The position numbers were made by a program, and so were the translations under genes. From Gordionus sp. m RMFG-2023 (taxonomy: Eukaryota; Nematomorpha; Gordioida; Chordodea; Parachordodidae), in contig NC_088777.1 in the NCBI RefSeq assembly GCF_954871325.1, forward strand, positions 43,873,366 to 43,937,365: a stretch of 64,000 nt of DNA, written 5' to 3'. Under the pieces are notes generated by a model. That model was given only the letters and a program-made list of their open reading frames with translations, did not search any database and had not been told where the DNA came from. The stretch's first letter is position 1; each line of letters opens with the position of its first letter. Positions 20,393-32,682 of this stretch are shown here, in pieces.

Positions 20393-21591
20393 TTATAATA
20401 AATCGATTTCATTTTCCATATTTTGCAAAGACGAAAATTGAGAGATTCTTTTGTTGGCCTCGATTATGTGATAAAAAACTGGACAATCTAATGATATACA
20501 TCTTAAATTATTATCCGGGGAGGAGACACACGTTTTACATACCTAAAAGTAAAATTAATAATATTGATAAATATAATATAAATGGTTATACCTGTGAAAG
20601 ATAATCATATCTTTTAGACCATTTTCGTAATAGATTCATGATAATATATGTCGAATATTGAGGTTTCTGTTTACATTTTAAACAGATTAGGCCTGAAGAC
20701 AATTTACGACATATAAAACAATGATTGCAGTGAAGGAAATGTGTTATAGAATCCTTCTAAATTTTAACAGTAAATATTTTAAAAAGTGGCATTATTAATT
20801 AAATAAAAAAGTAGCAGGCTTTTGAAATTAAATTTCTTATCATATACAATTAGGTAGTCTGACTAAGATTTAGGAGTTCAATAGAAAAGATGAGTTGGAA
20901 TAAATAAGTGTAATATAATATAAAAACAACTCATTATGAAAAAAAATAATTTACCCCAATTTTCTTTCCAATGTTTATACTATTAGTTGATTTATAATGA
21001 TTAAATTGTATTACACGTGGTATATCTTCGTACCTAAAATTATTGACATAAAAATATGATAGGGAGTAGACTAATAAATATTAATACCATTTTAAAACGT
21101 CGATGCCAATCAAACTCATAATTCGATTAATCGGGGGTATAAGTTGTTTGGTTATGTAGTAATTCGCGTTTAGGGTAGATGCTGGCATTTGTAAAAACTC
21201 TTGTGGGGTACGGATCAAAGAGATCAAGGGTAAAGTGTTGTTAAACCTATTATTTTGTCTTTGATTTAGTATGGTTTGATCAGGATTTACAACCACATAT
21301 GCTACCTGTTATAACAAAGTTAATTTATATTTTTCAAATGCATTTGCAAACCCTTTCCTTCAACAATGGCTCCGCCATGGGATCAAATTTAGATAAACGT
21401 TTCGCTATCTCTAAGGAAGGTACACACGCTTTAGGCTTATAACCTTTTCTTCCACGGTATTCTCTCGCTATAATATAATCCTGAAGACTAATTTTGCCTT
21501 CCATAATTTTGCAGAATTCCATTTGTAAATAGTCTCTTATTTGCGATATATTACCAGTTTTAAATAAATCCGTGATGACCTTTTCTAATAC
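20393..21591 (-). CDS. REV3L: REV3 exons 19-23: thumb and C-terminal Cys clusters
   Basis: Exons 19-21 encode the thumb ([55 protein letters not shown]). Exon 22 has [17 protein letters not shown], the zinc site CysA (Cys about 1434, 1437, 1446, 1449). Exon 23 has VCKTC and [13 protein letters not shown], the CysB iron-sulphur site (Cys about 1478, 1481, 1491, 1496), which in polymerase zeta binds a 4Fe-4S cluster and docks POLD2/POLD3. The stop is TAA at 20393-20395. A 300-bp duplicate of this part lies just downstream. Confidence 0.92.
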
Positions 21592-24500
21592 CTTTTTTTA
21601 AAGGTTATTAGTTCATAAATATTAAAAATAAATGAGTGAAAGTTAACAGAGTCGAAAGTGTAAAATAAAGATTAGAATAATGAATAGAGGTATCGTTGGT
21701 TTATAATAGCGAGTAAATCTTTATTCTAAGAAACAGAAATGTTTTTTTAAAAAAATTAAATCTCAAACATGTATTTATTTATAATTTAAAGGAGACTTCC
21801 CCAGTCCTGCAGGTTAGAATTTACAAAAAAAATATTCTTAATAAAATTTTTAGAAAGATTTGAAATATAAAGCCGGTTTATTTTTAAAAAATGAAAGAAA
21901 AACCTTAGGTACTGCGGCACAATAGTCTCTTCGAACAGTTTCGATTCCTTTTGCGTCGAAATTTGGCTCTTTTTGGTTAATGTTTTCGTAAGATAACCCT
22001 ACATAGCGTTTTTTAGTTTGAAGTATGCAAGGATGATACACCTGAGCGATTAATTAAAAATTAAATATAACATGAATATTGCGATTACATAATTTGTTTT
22101 ATTCATATTATTTAAAATTTATAGTATTTCGACATTATTATTAAACATTTGAAACTAGTAAAAATTAAAACTTATTCACAAATATTTAAAATTATTTATT
22201 AGTATTTATCATATTCCTTAAATACATTTTATTTTTTTACTTATTTCTAGATATATAAATCATCTTTTAAATTCGAATTATCTAATTTTTTCTAGATTTT
22301 GAAAAAAATATTTTGTGCAATTTATTCTAAAGAAGAAACATTTTTGATCAACCTAAAATTCCAAATATGTTTGCTAAAAAATCTTTTATAATTTTCGTGG
22401 ACTATAAAATTTCTAGACGAAATCATAAATTTTAAATATTCAAAGGTTCATTCAAATTTTTTTTAAGATTTCTGCATTTTTTAAAATATTTCTAAGAATT
22501 TAACTCAAATCATTATTCGTATGAATATAAATAAGAAATTATTCAATTCTTCTTTATAAATTTTACAATTATTTTTCCAATGTTTTTATTCAATTTGATA
22601 AATAAAAATTTTAATAACTGCAAAAATATTAAATTATATCATGAAATAAATTTTTCCATTAAATTTACTTTTTTATTAAATATAATTGTTAACATTTATT
22701 TTACTAATATAAAAAAAATACTAGAAATTTCAAAAATATTTAGAAGTTAAATTTTTTAATGATCCAACCCATGATCGTAGTCTAGTCATGTAAATCTTTC
22801 CTATAATTACAAAAGTTTCAGTTATATATTTAATGATATTTATAATATTTTTATCTGAAGGAATAGAAATGTATAATTTTTGTACTGATGAAATATTCTT
22901 TTTTTAGTTTATTTGTTCCTTTTCAATATTTTATTTAGATCGGAATATTATATGTTCCCAATTATTATTCATATTTTAAAAAACTTTGTTTATCATACCA
23001 AATTTTGATAACAATAAATAGAAATGAATGGATTAATAGGTTCAATGATTTAGTTAATGTTAAACTTCCGCTATTTTTAAATTAAGATTTTAGACAAAAT
23101 ATGACAATGCAAGTCCTCGCAAACCTTCCTGACATCCATGAGCAAAATCTCCAGTCTTGCATTATATTTTTGGCTTATTGGGTTAGCCATTTTTATAAAT
23201 GGAACCGTTTAGTAGCACTAATTTGAAACAAAGAATATATATTTTTAATAACATACTTTTTCAAATTTGAGTTCTATTGGGTCCCTGAAAATTTGAGTAA
23301 TTTCATGCGCGAGGTCTTCACCAATAGAAAACGCTTTGGCCTTGGTGGTATCCTTTAGTAATACAAATATACTGTCCGTGTCACCATAAATGACCCGCGC
23401 GTTCAAATTTTGTTTCGAGTTTATGTAATCTATCGAAGTTTGCAAGATTTCTCGAGCCTGATTTAAAAAATTTTTTTTAATATAAAATTCATAATTTAAA
23501 AAAATGATTAATTATCACAATTTAAGGCATAAAAAATGATAGATACTTTGCCAAGAATACTGTCCGCTATTTCGACACAAGGCATTCTTCCGCTAAAATA
23601 GGCGGACGTATAACCAAACGTAACATTTGAAATCATTTTCAGCGCCATTTGCCGTGTGTGCAACAATTTTTCGAGACCACTATTTTTCATAGAATTCTTT
23701 GCTTTCAAGAGCTTCAGCGTTTTTTTAACTTTTATTCTCGTTCCTAAAATCTGTTCCAACATGTTAGGTAATACACCGATTAATATATCTTTTCCGACAA
23801 AACCCACTCCCACAGGTGAAACGTGTGTCGAAGATTGTATTTTCTATGTGTATAAAATAATTAATATTTTTTTTATAAAAAAAATACAGAACACAAACAA
23901 ATAACCTCTAGAGCTGCCATATCTAATTTTAAATCAACGCAACCAAACTTAAATGGCTGATCAGATCTGGTCCATTTATCAAGATAACCCAAACAAGTGG
24001 TGTAACAATAATTGTATGCTATAATAATAGAAGGATACAAAGATTGAAAGTCGAAAACGAGGATAGGATCACTGTAAAAACCAGCTTCGGGTTCCAAAAT
24101 CAATGGAATCATTTGAGACATCTGCATTCTTTATTTTAAAAAAAATTATCAAAAATTTGAACATGTGTCCTTATTTCTCGCTATATTATCAAAATGTTAA
24201 TAAAGTTAGTGACTTTTAAACTTAAATACAAGTAATATTTTAAAACTAAATAATTTATACTAGTTTTAATCTATGATCTAATGTTTATTTTCTCTGGAGA
24301 ATAGTTAGTGGCTTTATAATGTGCCGATTTACCGAGTTCGTTGCAGAGGAGACGGTGAAATAGGTATGTACCCCTGAGATTTGGCCAATCTTAACATCAT
24401 ACTCTCTACTCTGTACTGGGAACCACGGTGCAAAACATCGTCAAATTCTATGCCGTATAACTTAGCGAATTCGCTTGTTTGTTCAACAATATCCAACTCG

Positions 24501-27500
24501 TGCAACATGGCATGCACATAAACCGACCTAATCAAATGATAGTGGTAAACACGCCACCTCTGGCATGGCTCATTGTACCAATTCGAAAGCGTTCTTTTTG
24601 TTATTTTTTTTTGTGATCATGGGGGATTTTTTAATTTTTAAATCATAAATCTTTAGTTAAATAAAACGTTACTTGTGAGAGTATTTGGATGTGCGAAGGT
24701 GTAATAAATGAAACATTACATTTTCAAACGTGTAATTATTTAGGATAATGAGCTTTCGAATCGAACGCCATACATTTATATATATTCTACCGACGATTTT
24801 TACATTGTATTCTTGATAATTATCCAAATTTTTTTGGTTCACCTCATAATCATGTTTCTGATTCGTAGCATCATTATCTATGTCCTTTTCGCTCAAACAA
24901 TTTTCGTTATTATGGTTAATACAAACTCGTGATAGGTAATCGAAGGGTTTCCTGACTAACCCCAATTTCTTAGCTCTTGCACATATATAACCCCAAGATG
25001 ATTTCTCATTTTCGTAAGCAATCAATATGTCTGGATCGTGTGTCCTAGTTACAAGATCGTAAAATTTTTTCAATAACTCTATTTCTGAGCTGGAGATATA
25101 AACATTGTCCATAGGTAAGTTCAAAATTTTTGATTTTTTGTCGCTCACAACACAACACCCATTTTTGAGATTTAACTGGCAAATCTTTTCCCGCATGTCA
25201 CCAAAACCAATATAGTCATCAGATGCGGGCTTGAAGGATGTTGTTCCTTGAACCTGTTTTCGATATTCATCGGAATCCTCAAAATAACTATAGATAATGA
25301 GATGAATCGCATCATGTTGAGAGTTTGGGGTCATATCCCCTCGAACTTCTGTATGAACTTCACAACTAAGCCATTTCAGATAATTTTGCTTACATTATAA
25401 TTATATTAGATATAAAATTATATAAGGATTAAACCTTGGCATTGCTAGGGAGGATGCAATGAATTTAACTTTTAATACAAACATACAAGGTTTCTTGAAG
25501 AAAATTATGAAGGTTATTTCAAAAATGGGTTAAAAGTAAAAACAATTTTAGGCATTATCATAATTATGATGTAATCATACTTTTTGTAAATCAAATACTT
25601 TGATTGGAATGTCGGATACCGCTAAAGATGGAACAGTTAATCCTTTAATATTAAGTAAGGACGTTTCCCGAATGATGCTCATATTAATCTATGATAATAA
25701 AATTATGTTTTTTTAAAAAAAGAAAGAAATATAGTAAAACCCCGTTATCGTTTTAGTTATAAGCGTAGCAAAAGCGAGCTACTTTCAGGGGTAACGTGTT
25801 TCAATCTAAAAGAAATTATACTTTCTTACAATAAAAATTGCAACCATCTTTTATTTTTCATTTAATAAATTTAAAAAGCTATTTTTTTCTCTCGTACTTC
25901 CCTTCTTTTATCAGAATGATATTAATTTTTATTTAAAATTGTTATTTATTAATTTTTCGTCTTGTTTGCAACATTTTTTCGAAATTAAAAATCATTGTAA
26001 ATTTAATTTTTAAATAAATAAATTTTTTTAAAATAATATTAATTCAATAAAATAGGGCAATTGGAACCGATAAGATCGTATCGATATCCGTAGAAAAGAG
26101 TGGTTTCAGTGCAATTCTGGAATTTAACCCATTATGATATTCGATTAACTCCTGTTTCAAATATAAATATTATTTAATATTTTGGTAGGTTTCAATAAAG
26201 ATGATCTAAGCAGCAAGTTTAAATTTATATTTTATAAGTGGGTTTTAACTCATATTATCGCCTGAAAGGGTTCTCAGACTTTAATCACACTTTGAATAAC
26301 GGCATAAACTCGAAAAGTATCCAATTATTAAAAAAATCTATCCCCCCCCCCCTTTTCTCATGAATTATCAACTTGGCTAATAATTTATAAAAAATATCAT
26401 AAAATTTTTTTTTATTGCAAATTAAAATATTACAGTTTTCCCGAAAGACTCCGCAAAGGGCATTGAATTACTTTTAAAATTTAGGGAGACATTTTTGAGA
26501 ACTTCATCTTTTACAATATTTACTGGGCCAGAAAGAGCTGGGGTTAACCACAACGTATCAGAATCGTGTTTTCTGGTATCATCGACGGAGTTTAGATAAG
26601 CTTGTAATCCAGGTTTTTTACTGGAAAAATTATCTAATATTTCCAGTTTATTCTTTTTTTTAAAAGATGATAAATTTAAATATGGCATATTATTTTATAA
26701 ACAAGTCATAGGTGATTTAATTTAAGCCATTTATGACAGACTCCTGGTTAGTAAATACATTTTTCCTATACTGGTGGGGTTATTAAAAAGCCTACGATAT
26801 TATGGCCCCTTTCCCTATTGGGTATTTGAGCCATAAAATCTCTGATAAATAATGATCGAAACAATATTTCGTGGATTAAATATAATAGATATCAGACTCT
26901 GCTTTTGGTCGAAGCTAAGTTAGGGTGAATTAAATGTAATTTCCTTTTCCCAATTTGCAAAATACTTTTAATAAAAATAAATTAACACGTGATTTAATTT
27001 TAGGTGCGTTAGAAGGTGAATATCCTCCAATAGATCGAGCAAAAATGTTTTTTCCATATAATTTTTAACAGTTTTCTTATTAAAGGAAAAGTTTAGAATA
27101 ACAAGTTTTGGTTTAAATTTCTTCATATTTTTAAAAAAACTTCTTCGCCTAGATTAATATCTTTTATTATATGGATTATATAATATTTTATACTTTGATA
27201 AAATTTAATATACAAATCAATCCTCCATATATCTCAAACATGACTAAATCAATATTGCCTGTCAACAATGTTGTTCTTGTCATAATTCAAATTTAATAGC
27301 TATTGCTATAGGGGATGCTGAAGGAGCTCTAAAGAATGAAGAATATAAAAATCAACATTTTCTAAATGACAAATTTTTGGAAAAATATTTTAAAGTCAGA
27401 TGTATTCAAAAAAAGATTGTAGACATATATATTGACTCTAAACAATACAAGATGAATTCTGCTTACAATTCCTATAATATCGATAGCATTATTTTGGGAT

Positions 27501-30500
27501 GATAAAAGATTGGAAATAAATCGTAACCAGAGCTGAGGTGCATACTTTCATAGAGGAATATACAGAGGTTATTTATAATGAATATATAATTTCATATTAT
27601 TTATATTTACCAGAGTTGTTAAAAGATACTTTTTAAATGGATCTAGATACAGATACATCATCTAAAATAATATCTAGATACAGATATTTTAACCAAAAAT
27701 CTATCTAGATACAGATACCACATTTTTATATCTAGATACAGGATCTAGATACTTGTATCTAGATCCTTTAACAACTCTGATATTTACACTAAAAACTTGT
27801 TCATAAAATTAATTTTGATTATCAATATAAATGGGGGAAAATACCTTTTTAAAAAAAACAAGAAATTATTTTAAACTTTAATTTAAAAAAAAAATTAACA
27901 ACTATTTTCAGAAATAATCTAAACTTTATCTAAAATAAAATTTAAATGTAAACAGGCCAAATTACATAAAGTTTCTTGAAAGGTAAAGTTATACGTATAT
28001 ACATATTAAATATATAAATAAATCTTAATTACATAGATATTCTGGAATATACTGGAGCGTTTAGATCTATAGTAAATGAAAGAAAATTAATAATAATTAT
28101 GGCATATTTTAATAAAATTTCATACCCCTTCTCAGTAAAGGCTATTTCGTCTGTCGTGTCACAGATGTACCGTAATTTCTCTTTATACAAATTACTATCC
28201 AATAATTTTTTGGGTTTAATTAATAATATTCTCGTCCTTTTACTAAGTTTTCGTTGAAGTTTAGCCTTTTTAACGACAGGGAACTTTTCTTCAATTAAGG
28301 AGCCAGTTTGAGAGGACAAAATTTGTAGGGAAATATTCTTTTTCTTTACTGTATTTTTAATATTAAGGGAAATTTTGTTATGATTGGAAGTATTATTTTC
28401 CTTGGTGGGATCTTTGTTCGGTAAATCATGTTTTGATTTATCCTTGAAGATTGAATATTTTAAAAGTAACAAAAAAGTAAATTTATCCAACTTACGCAGA
28501 GAGTATGCCCAGTTTTCTTTATAATTTTGGGGTAAAAAGTAACATGTGAGTCCAATTTCTTGTTATCATCTGAATCATTTTCTATTAGTGAATTTTTTAA
28601 AAAATATTTCATGAATTTTAAAATATTATTTAGGCTGCGATCTAAATATCAAAAATATAATTAATAACTTTCGTAATTTTAACGAAAAAGAGAAATAAGC
28701 TATTTTTAATATAAAAATAAAATAGTATCCTGAATTATTTTTTCGAATTTAGAATTTTTTAAAGTTAGAGAAATTAATAAAATTTAGCTTAAAGTCTATA
28801 AATTTGTAAAATTTTAATATAAAAAAAAGTAAGCAATACTAATTAATTATAATAAAAAATGGGCAGATACTATATAAATAAAAATGGGAAGTATAAAATT
28901 AATTTGGTAGGAATTATAAATTACAAAATTTATAAAACTTTAAAAAAAATTTAATGGAAGATTTTGGGCATGTTTTATAATTTTATAAAATTACAAAAGT
29001 TTTGAAATTTTGAGATTTTTTTCAAAAATGTATTTAGGTTATAGCCTTATTTAAAATATTTTTATTAAACCTTCTATTGTCTTTTTATTCATATCATATT
29101 TACCATCAATTTGTGGTAAATATGTATCACAGCTTAGGCTTATTTGTTCGGATATTTCATCTTCATCATCGGTATCATACTTTGACAAAATGTCGTCAAG
29201 TTTTTCTAACCCATATAATGATACATTATGATCAATGTCTTCAGAATACAGTTGCAACATATGACCTTATTAAAAAATATATATAAACCATCAAATGTTT
29301 TCCTTTATTTAAATTCAATTTTAGCCAAAAAGTTGAAAAGTAGATATCATTTTATTGTAGAGTTTGAAAAAAATCCCCAAAAAATTTTTGAGCAAAAATC
29401 TTTTAATTTTTTTTTCGAGAAGAGAAATATTTGATCAAATTTACCTAAAAATACCAAAATCTTTTATAAATAAATCTTTCAAAATTTTCATGAACATAAT
29501 ATCAAAAATTTTTTAAAAAAGAGATTTTTGTTCATTTTTTTTTTCAAACTGGTTAGTCCAATATTAATTTAATAAAGAATTAATGAGGATATTGCATTAT
29601 TATATAATTTAATTGTAAGGACTGGTTTACTATAATCAGTGCTATTTTTAATTAGGGCCTGGGGAGCATAATATCATTCCAAGAAAATGGAAAAGGGTAT
29701 ATAGTAAAATAAGTTAAGGAAGATCAAGTAGTAATTAGCTGAATTCATATCGAGTTTAGATACCAAATGTAAAAAATATTTGGTTTCAATACAATCTAAA
29801 TTCAATCACTTTAAAAAAGAATTGGATTGTGGGGCAACCTGATCCAGTTTAGTTGATCTTCACTATGATGATTGATCTGGATATTCCATTTTTTTTTATC
29901 TTTAAGCTCTTAAATATAAATTTTATTGTAGAGCTCATATATTTCACCTCACCCAGTAAATTCATGCATATACAATTTTTGTGCCCTACTGGGTTGAGGT
30001 CTATTTGTAGGGCTCTAAGCTAGAGTCCTGCAGAGCAGACTAACCCAAGGTAACTTCATCAATAAAATATAGATCCTATATTTCCTTCTTATCCTTTTTT
30101 GAAAAAATTATGAAAAAATCAGGAGATAGTTTAATATTTGATTTCATATATTTTTTAATAAATAGATAAATTATCAAAGTTATTGCGAAATATTTAAATT
30201 TAATGCATAACATTAAATTATAGAATAAAATAGTTTGAGTTAAGATTTCTTCAAGCTTTTCTAAAAAAAATTGAGAAAAAAAAATTGATACCAGGCTATG
30301 TGTAAATATGGGCCTAAAAATAGATTCTATAGGTCTCTACTCTACATTTCAGGATGTTCAATACTCCTTTTTATACTTAATTTTGTCCTAGCAAAATGTA
30401 AAATATATTGTGAATTTGAAATAAATATTATGTTCTTGAATTGATGGAGAAATGGGAATCTTTTTGGCATATTTTTTATCATATTATGGCACAGTTAGTC

Positions 30501-31895
30501 AAACACTAAAGAATAATCATTATTTTAGTATCAAATAGAAGCCCAGCTAGATCAAGGCTTAATTAATTGGCCTAGGTGTGACTGATTATTCAATACTTTA
30601 TTTCCCTGCTAATTAGAAAAAAAGAAAAAAACAAGGATATTAACCTATATTATGATATTATATAAATAAAAATCTATTTTTTGGTCAAAGCTCTAATGTA
30701 TTTCAAATAGAACATGCAAAATTACTTTAATATTCTTAGGAAAACTGTATCCCTCACAAAAACATGATAGACTACACTTTATTTGAAATAATACGATAAT
30801 GTAATACTATAAATTATGATATAATTTACTTAAATTGTTAGATGTATTTTGAGATTTTTTATCACAAATTGGCAATTCAGAATTTATTTTTTTTGATTGA
30901 ATTATATTGAGAACTGTAGATTCTGACACTAATGGCTTGACATTCAATCTTTCTTATAAGTACAAATAAAAAAATTAATTTAAAATATATTATACCTACA
31001 GATGAACTTATACTATTGATCTCAAAATATGTTCTAATTATCTTGTCATCATCTATAATCTCTTGAAGACCTGGGAACATTTTGTCATTTATTGAATTCA
31101 AGATATCAACAACTTTTGCATCTATCTCTAATGGGCAAAAGCTCATTTTTCTTATAAAAAATAGAATATATTATAAATATATTATATACTTCTGATCTAT
31201 AATATGATTGCCATAATTGAATTCATCTGAATGTATTGACACATTGTTACGAGTTACAAATTTTTTAATATTAATATAATTCATACCAAAAAGATTAAAA
31301 TCTAAAAAGAACTAAATAATTATTAATAGCTGTTTTAAGAAATTATTAATACTTTTAGGTGAAATGGAATGTGTGCCTCAAATGGCTGATGACAACCATC
31401 AAGTAATTCACCTTTAATTAATAAATCTGCGATTTTTTTAATGTCAGTTGGGTTGTAAAAAAATATTCTTAAAAAATTTTGACTTTTGTTTGTGTAACCA
31501 TACATTGACCTTTAAATTAAATTTAATAATATAAAATAATTTAAAAACTTTGCTTCAAAATGGACAATGTTATGTACATGAGGGATCATTTGTTTTTGGT
31601 TCAATTTAGAATCAATATCATCTGCCATCTTTTGTAAAGTTAGAGTTTCAGTAGACAATTCCCATTGAATAGATAAATATGGGAAATAACCATGAAGATG
31701 TAAACAACATGTCTGACCTAAGTCTACAATAATAATGATAGAGGGTTAACTAATACCTTTAATATTATTTCCAAAGATCCTAAGAATAGGAACAAATTTT
31801 ATAGATGAATTCCGAAATTCACTAAAATTGATATCCAAATTTGTTAATGGTGGTGCCATGTAGTAGTCACAATCTATGATTTTCACAGATAACAT
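20393..31895 (-). CDS. REV3L: DNA polymerase zeta catalytic subunit REV3, complete gene of 23 exons
   Basis: REV3 is the B-family polymerase that extends mismatched or lesion-containing primer ends during translesion synthesis in the nucleus, together with REV7, POLD2 and POLD3. Exons (minus strand) are 31757-31895, 31549-31723, 31353-31509, 31190-31311, 30996-31150, 30830-30952, 29071-29265, 28496-28641, 28126-28442, 28033-28066, 26434-26652, 25581-25688, 24673-25388, 24333-24593, 23906-24128, 23547-23843, 23257-23457, 21904-22041, 21352-21591, 21088-21305, 20955-21033, 20592-20756 and 20393-20542. Every join keeps phase with GT-AG borders and the sum is 4,578 nt, about 1,525 residues. That is close to the yeast protein and half the vertebrate one, because the disordered middle is short. 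The start Met was chosen from alignment with the family N-terminus. The tiny exon 10 and the start of exon 11 are the least certain. Confidence 0.93.
21904..24128 (-). CDS. REV3L: REV3 exons 15-18: palm and fingers, catalytic core
   Basis: Motif A is [16 protein letters not shown] (Asp at about residue 982) in exon 15. Motif B is [20 protein letters not shown] (about 1100-1119) in exon 16, preceded by [14 protein letters not shown]. Motif C is [14 protein letters not shown] (catalytic Asp at about 1155 and 1157) in exon 17. The KKRY motif is [13 protein letters not shown] followed by [12 protein letters not shown] in exon 18. All three metal-binding aspartates are present, so an active polymerase is expected. 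The intron between exons 17 and 18 is 1.2 kb and includes a degraded MITE. Confidence 0.95.
23096..23222. mobile_element. Degraded TAGGGTTGT-family MITE in a REV3 intron
   Basis: Phrases CAAGTCC, GACATCCATGAGCAAAATCT, TTATTGGGTTAGCC and AACCGTTTAGTAGCAC match, with decay, the MITE at 2748-2942. It lies in the intron between exons 17 and 18. The ends are not sharply definable. Confidence 0.4.
24333..25688 (-). CDS. REV3L: REV3 exons 12-14: exonuclease-like domain
   Basis: Exon 12 gives [19 protein letters not shown]. Exon 13 (716 nt, the longest) contains [43 protein letters not shown] and [12 protein letters not shown]. Exon 14 has [20 protein letters not shown], then [20 protein letters not shown] and [16 protein letters not shown]. 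These correspond to the 3'-5' exonuclease fold of B-family polymerases. In REV3 the fold is normally inactive: here DPDILIAYE keeps the general shape but the first exonuclease motif reads SCEVHTE, without the paired acidic residues of proofreading enzymes. Confidence 0.9.
26434..29265 (-). CDS. REV3L: REV3 exons 7-11: linker region and candidate REV7-binding motif
   Basis: Exon 7 carries the acidic block [12 protein letters not shown] and [10 protein letters not shown], the counterpart of SIPQLDG in vertebrates. Exons 8 and 9 encode a Lys-rich linker with [14 protein letters not shown], a likely nuclear-localisation or DNA-contact region. Exon 10 is a 34-nt micro-exon. Exon 11 (about residues 522-594) contains [21 protein letters not shown] fits the REV7 (MAD2L2) safety-belt motif, two hydrophobics, x, Pro, four residues, Pro, at about residues 556-564. 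The intron before exon 11 is 1.4 kb and holds a MITE and an unexplained plus-strand frame. Confidence 0.8.
27248..27502 (+). CDS. Unidentified open frame nested in a REV3 intron
   Basis: An 84-codon frame opposite to REV3, with no ATG until late. It reads [20 protein letters not shown], then [32 protein letters not shown] and [18 protein letters not shown] before a stop. Composition looks coding (balanced residues, no AT-homopolymer signature), unlike the surrounding intron. A second short coding-like stretch [20 protein letters not shown] follows a TTTTAG site at about 27004. I recognise no family. It could be a decayed transposon gene or an exon of a nested gene. Confidence 0.3.
   Translation: MNIACQQCCSCHNSNLIAIAIGDAEGALKNEEYKNQHFLNDKFLEKYFKVRCIQKKIVDIYIDSKQYKMNSAYNSYNIDSIILG
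27611..27779. mobile_element. 169-bp hAT MITE in a REV3 intron
   Basis: Ends are CAGAGTTGTTAAAAG and CCTTTAACAACTCTG, flanked by the perfect octamer ATATTTAC (27603-27610 and 27780-27787). The interior is a series of copies of TCTAGATACAGATA in both orientations, like the clustered transposase-binding subterminal repeats of hAT elements. No coding capacity. Confidence 0.92.
30830..31895 (-). CDS. REV3L: REV3 exons 1-6: N-terminal domain
   Basis: The protein begins [17 protein letters not shown], then [54 protein letters not shown] and [13 protein letters not shown]. It continues with [14 protein letters not shown] and PGLQEII, each matching the vertebrate protein in order (YYMASPL, CLHLHGIFPYL, YNPTMVKRICELL, YQPHEAHIPY, DYNLYGMNLIN, CELEVDA, NPGLQAI). 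This is the conserved B-family N-terminal domain. The five introns here are only 33, 39, 41, 39 and 43 nt long. Confidence 0.92.
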
Positions 31896-32682
31896 GTTTA
31901 TACATTCAAATTACAAATAGCGGGTTTATGTATTTTTGCATTGTTTTTAAGACTGGTGTCACTTAACATATGGTATTATTAATATTTGTTTTTAAAAGGG
32001 TCATAAAATAAAATCTTAAATACATAAGATAGTAGGTTATATCTGTTTTGTTTTACCTTATATTGTTTATTAACAATCATTCTTTATTATAGGTTTTTTC
32101 TTTATATTAATTGTTCTAATTTATAATTCGTAATTATGGAGGATTTAATTAATTTGGAAAATCACCATTATTTGCATCAAGGATATGGGTTAAAATTTTT
32201 TTCATCTAATAAAAAGAGCAAGCATAGTTTTTAAAGGTTTCATTTTAAATGGTGCTATTTTATTTATATATGACATTTATTATAAACGACTCGTTTTGAA
32301 TTTAAAACAGGCTAGCTCAATATTTTAGCCAGGAAATATTTCCTAAATCTCGAAATTTTGCTAATAAATATCCAAGCCTTTGTGCCATCTATGAACAAAA
32401 TCTTCAGGCTTGCTTAATAACTTTCTGGATTAAATATTGAGTTGAATGTTTTTAACGTCTCAAATCGAGCCAACAGCACCACCTTGGAGATTTAATTGAT
32501 CTCCAAATTATGTCACTATATAAAAAAGAAAATATAAATAATTATATATTTTAGAATTTCGTCACTTTTTTTATTTAAAAAGATGTACAATATATATATA
32601 AACCTACTAATTAAAATCAATTTATTCATTTTCACCTTATCAGAAAGCCAGAATGTGTCTGATGAATTTTATCACTCTCAAC
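31896..32682. other. REV3 upstream region
   Basis: The REV3 promoter must lie here but no specific motif stands out. A 32-codon plus-strand frame begins at 32136 (MEDLINLENHHYLHQGYGLK), 240 bp from the REV3 start and pointing away. It could be a first exon of a divergent gene or chance. A TAGGGTTGT-family MITE relic occupies about 32290-32490. Confidence 0.35.
32290..32490. mobile_element. Degraded TAGGGTTGT-family MITE
   Basis: Shares CTCAATATTTTAGCCA, AAGCCTTTGTGCCATCTATG and ATCTTCAGGCTTGC with the MITE at 2748-2942, with a right end resembling AATCGAGCC...CAACAGCACCAC. No target duplication is resolved. Confidence 0.45.

Noticed and set aside
32136-32234. Short divergent frame upstream of REV3 as a gene
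   Set aside because: Only 32 codons, no clear downstream exon on the plus strand; kept only as a note in the upstream region.
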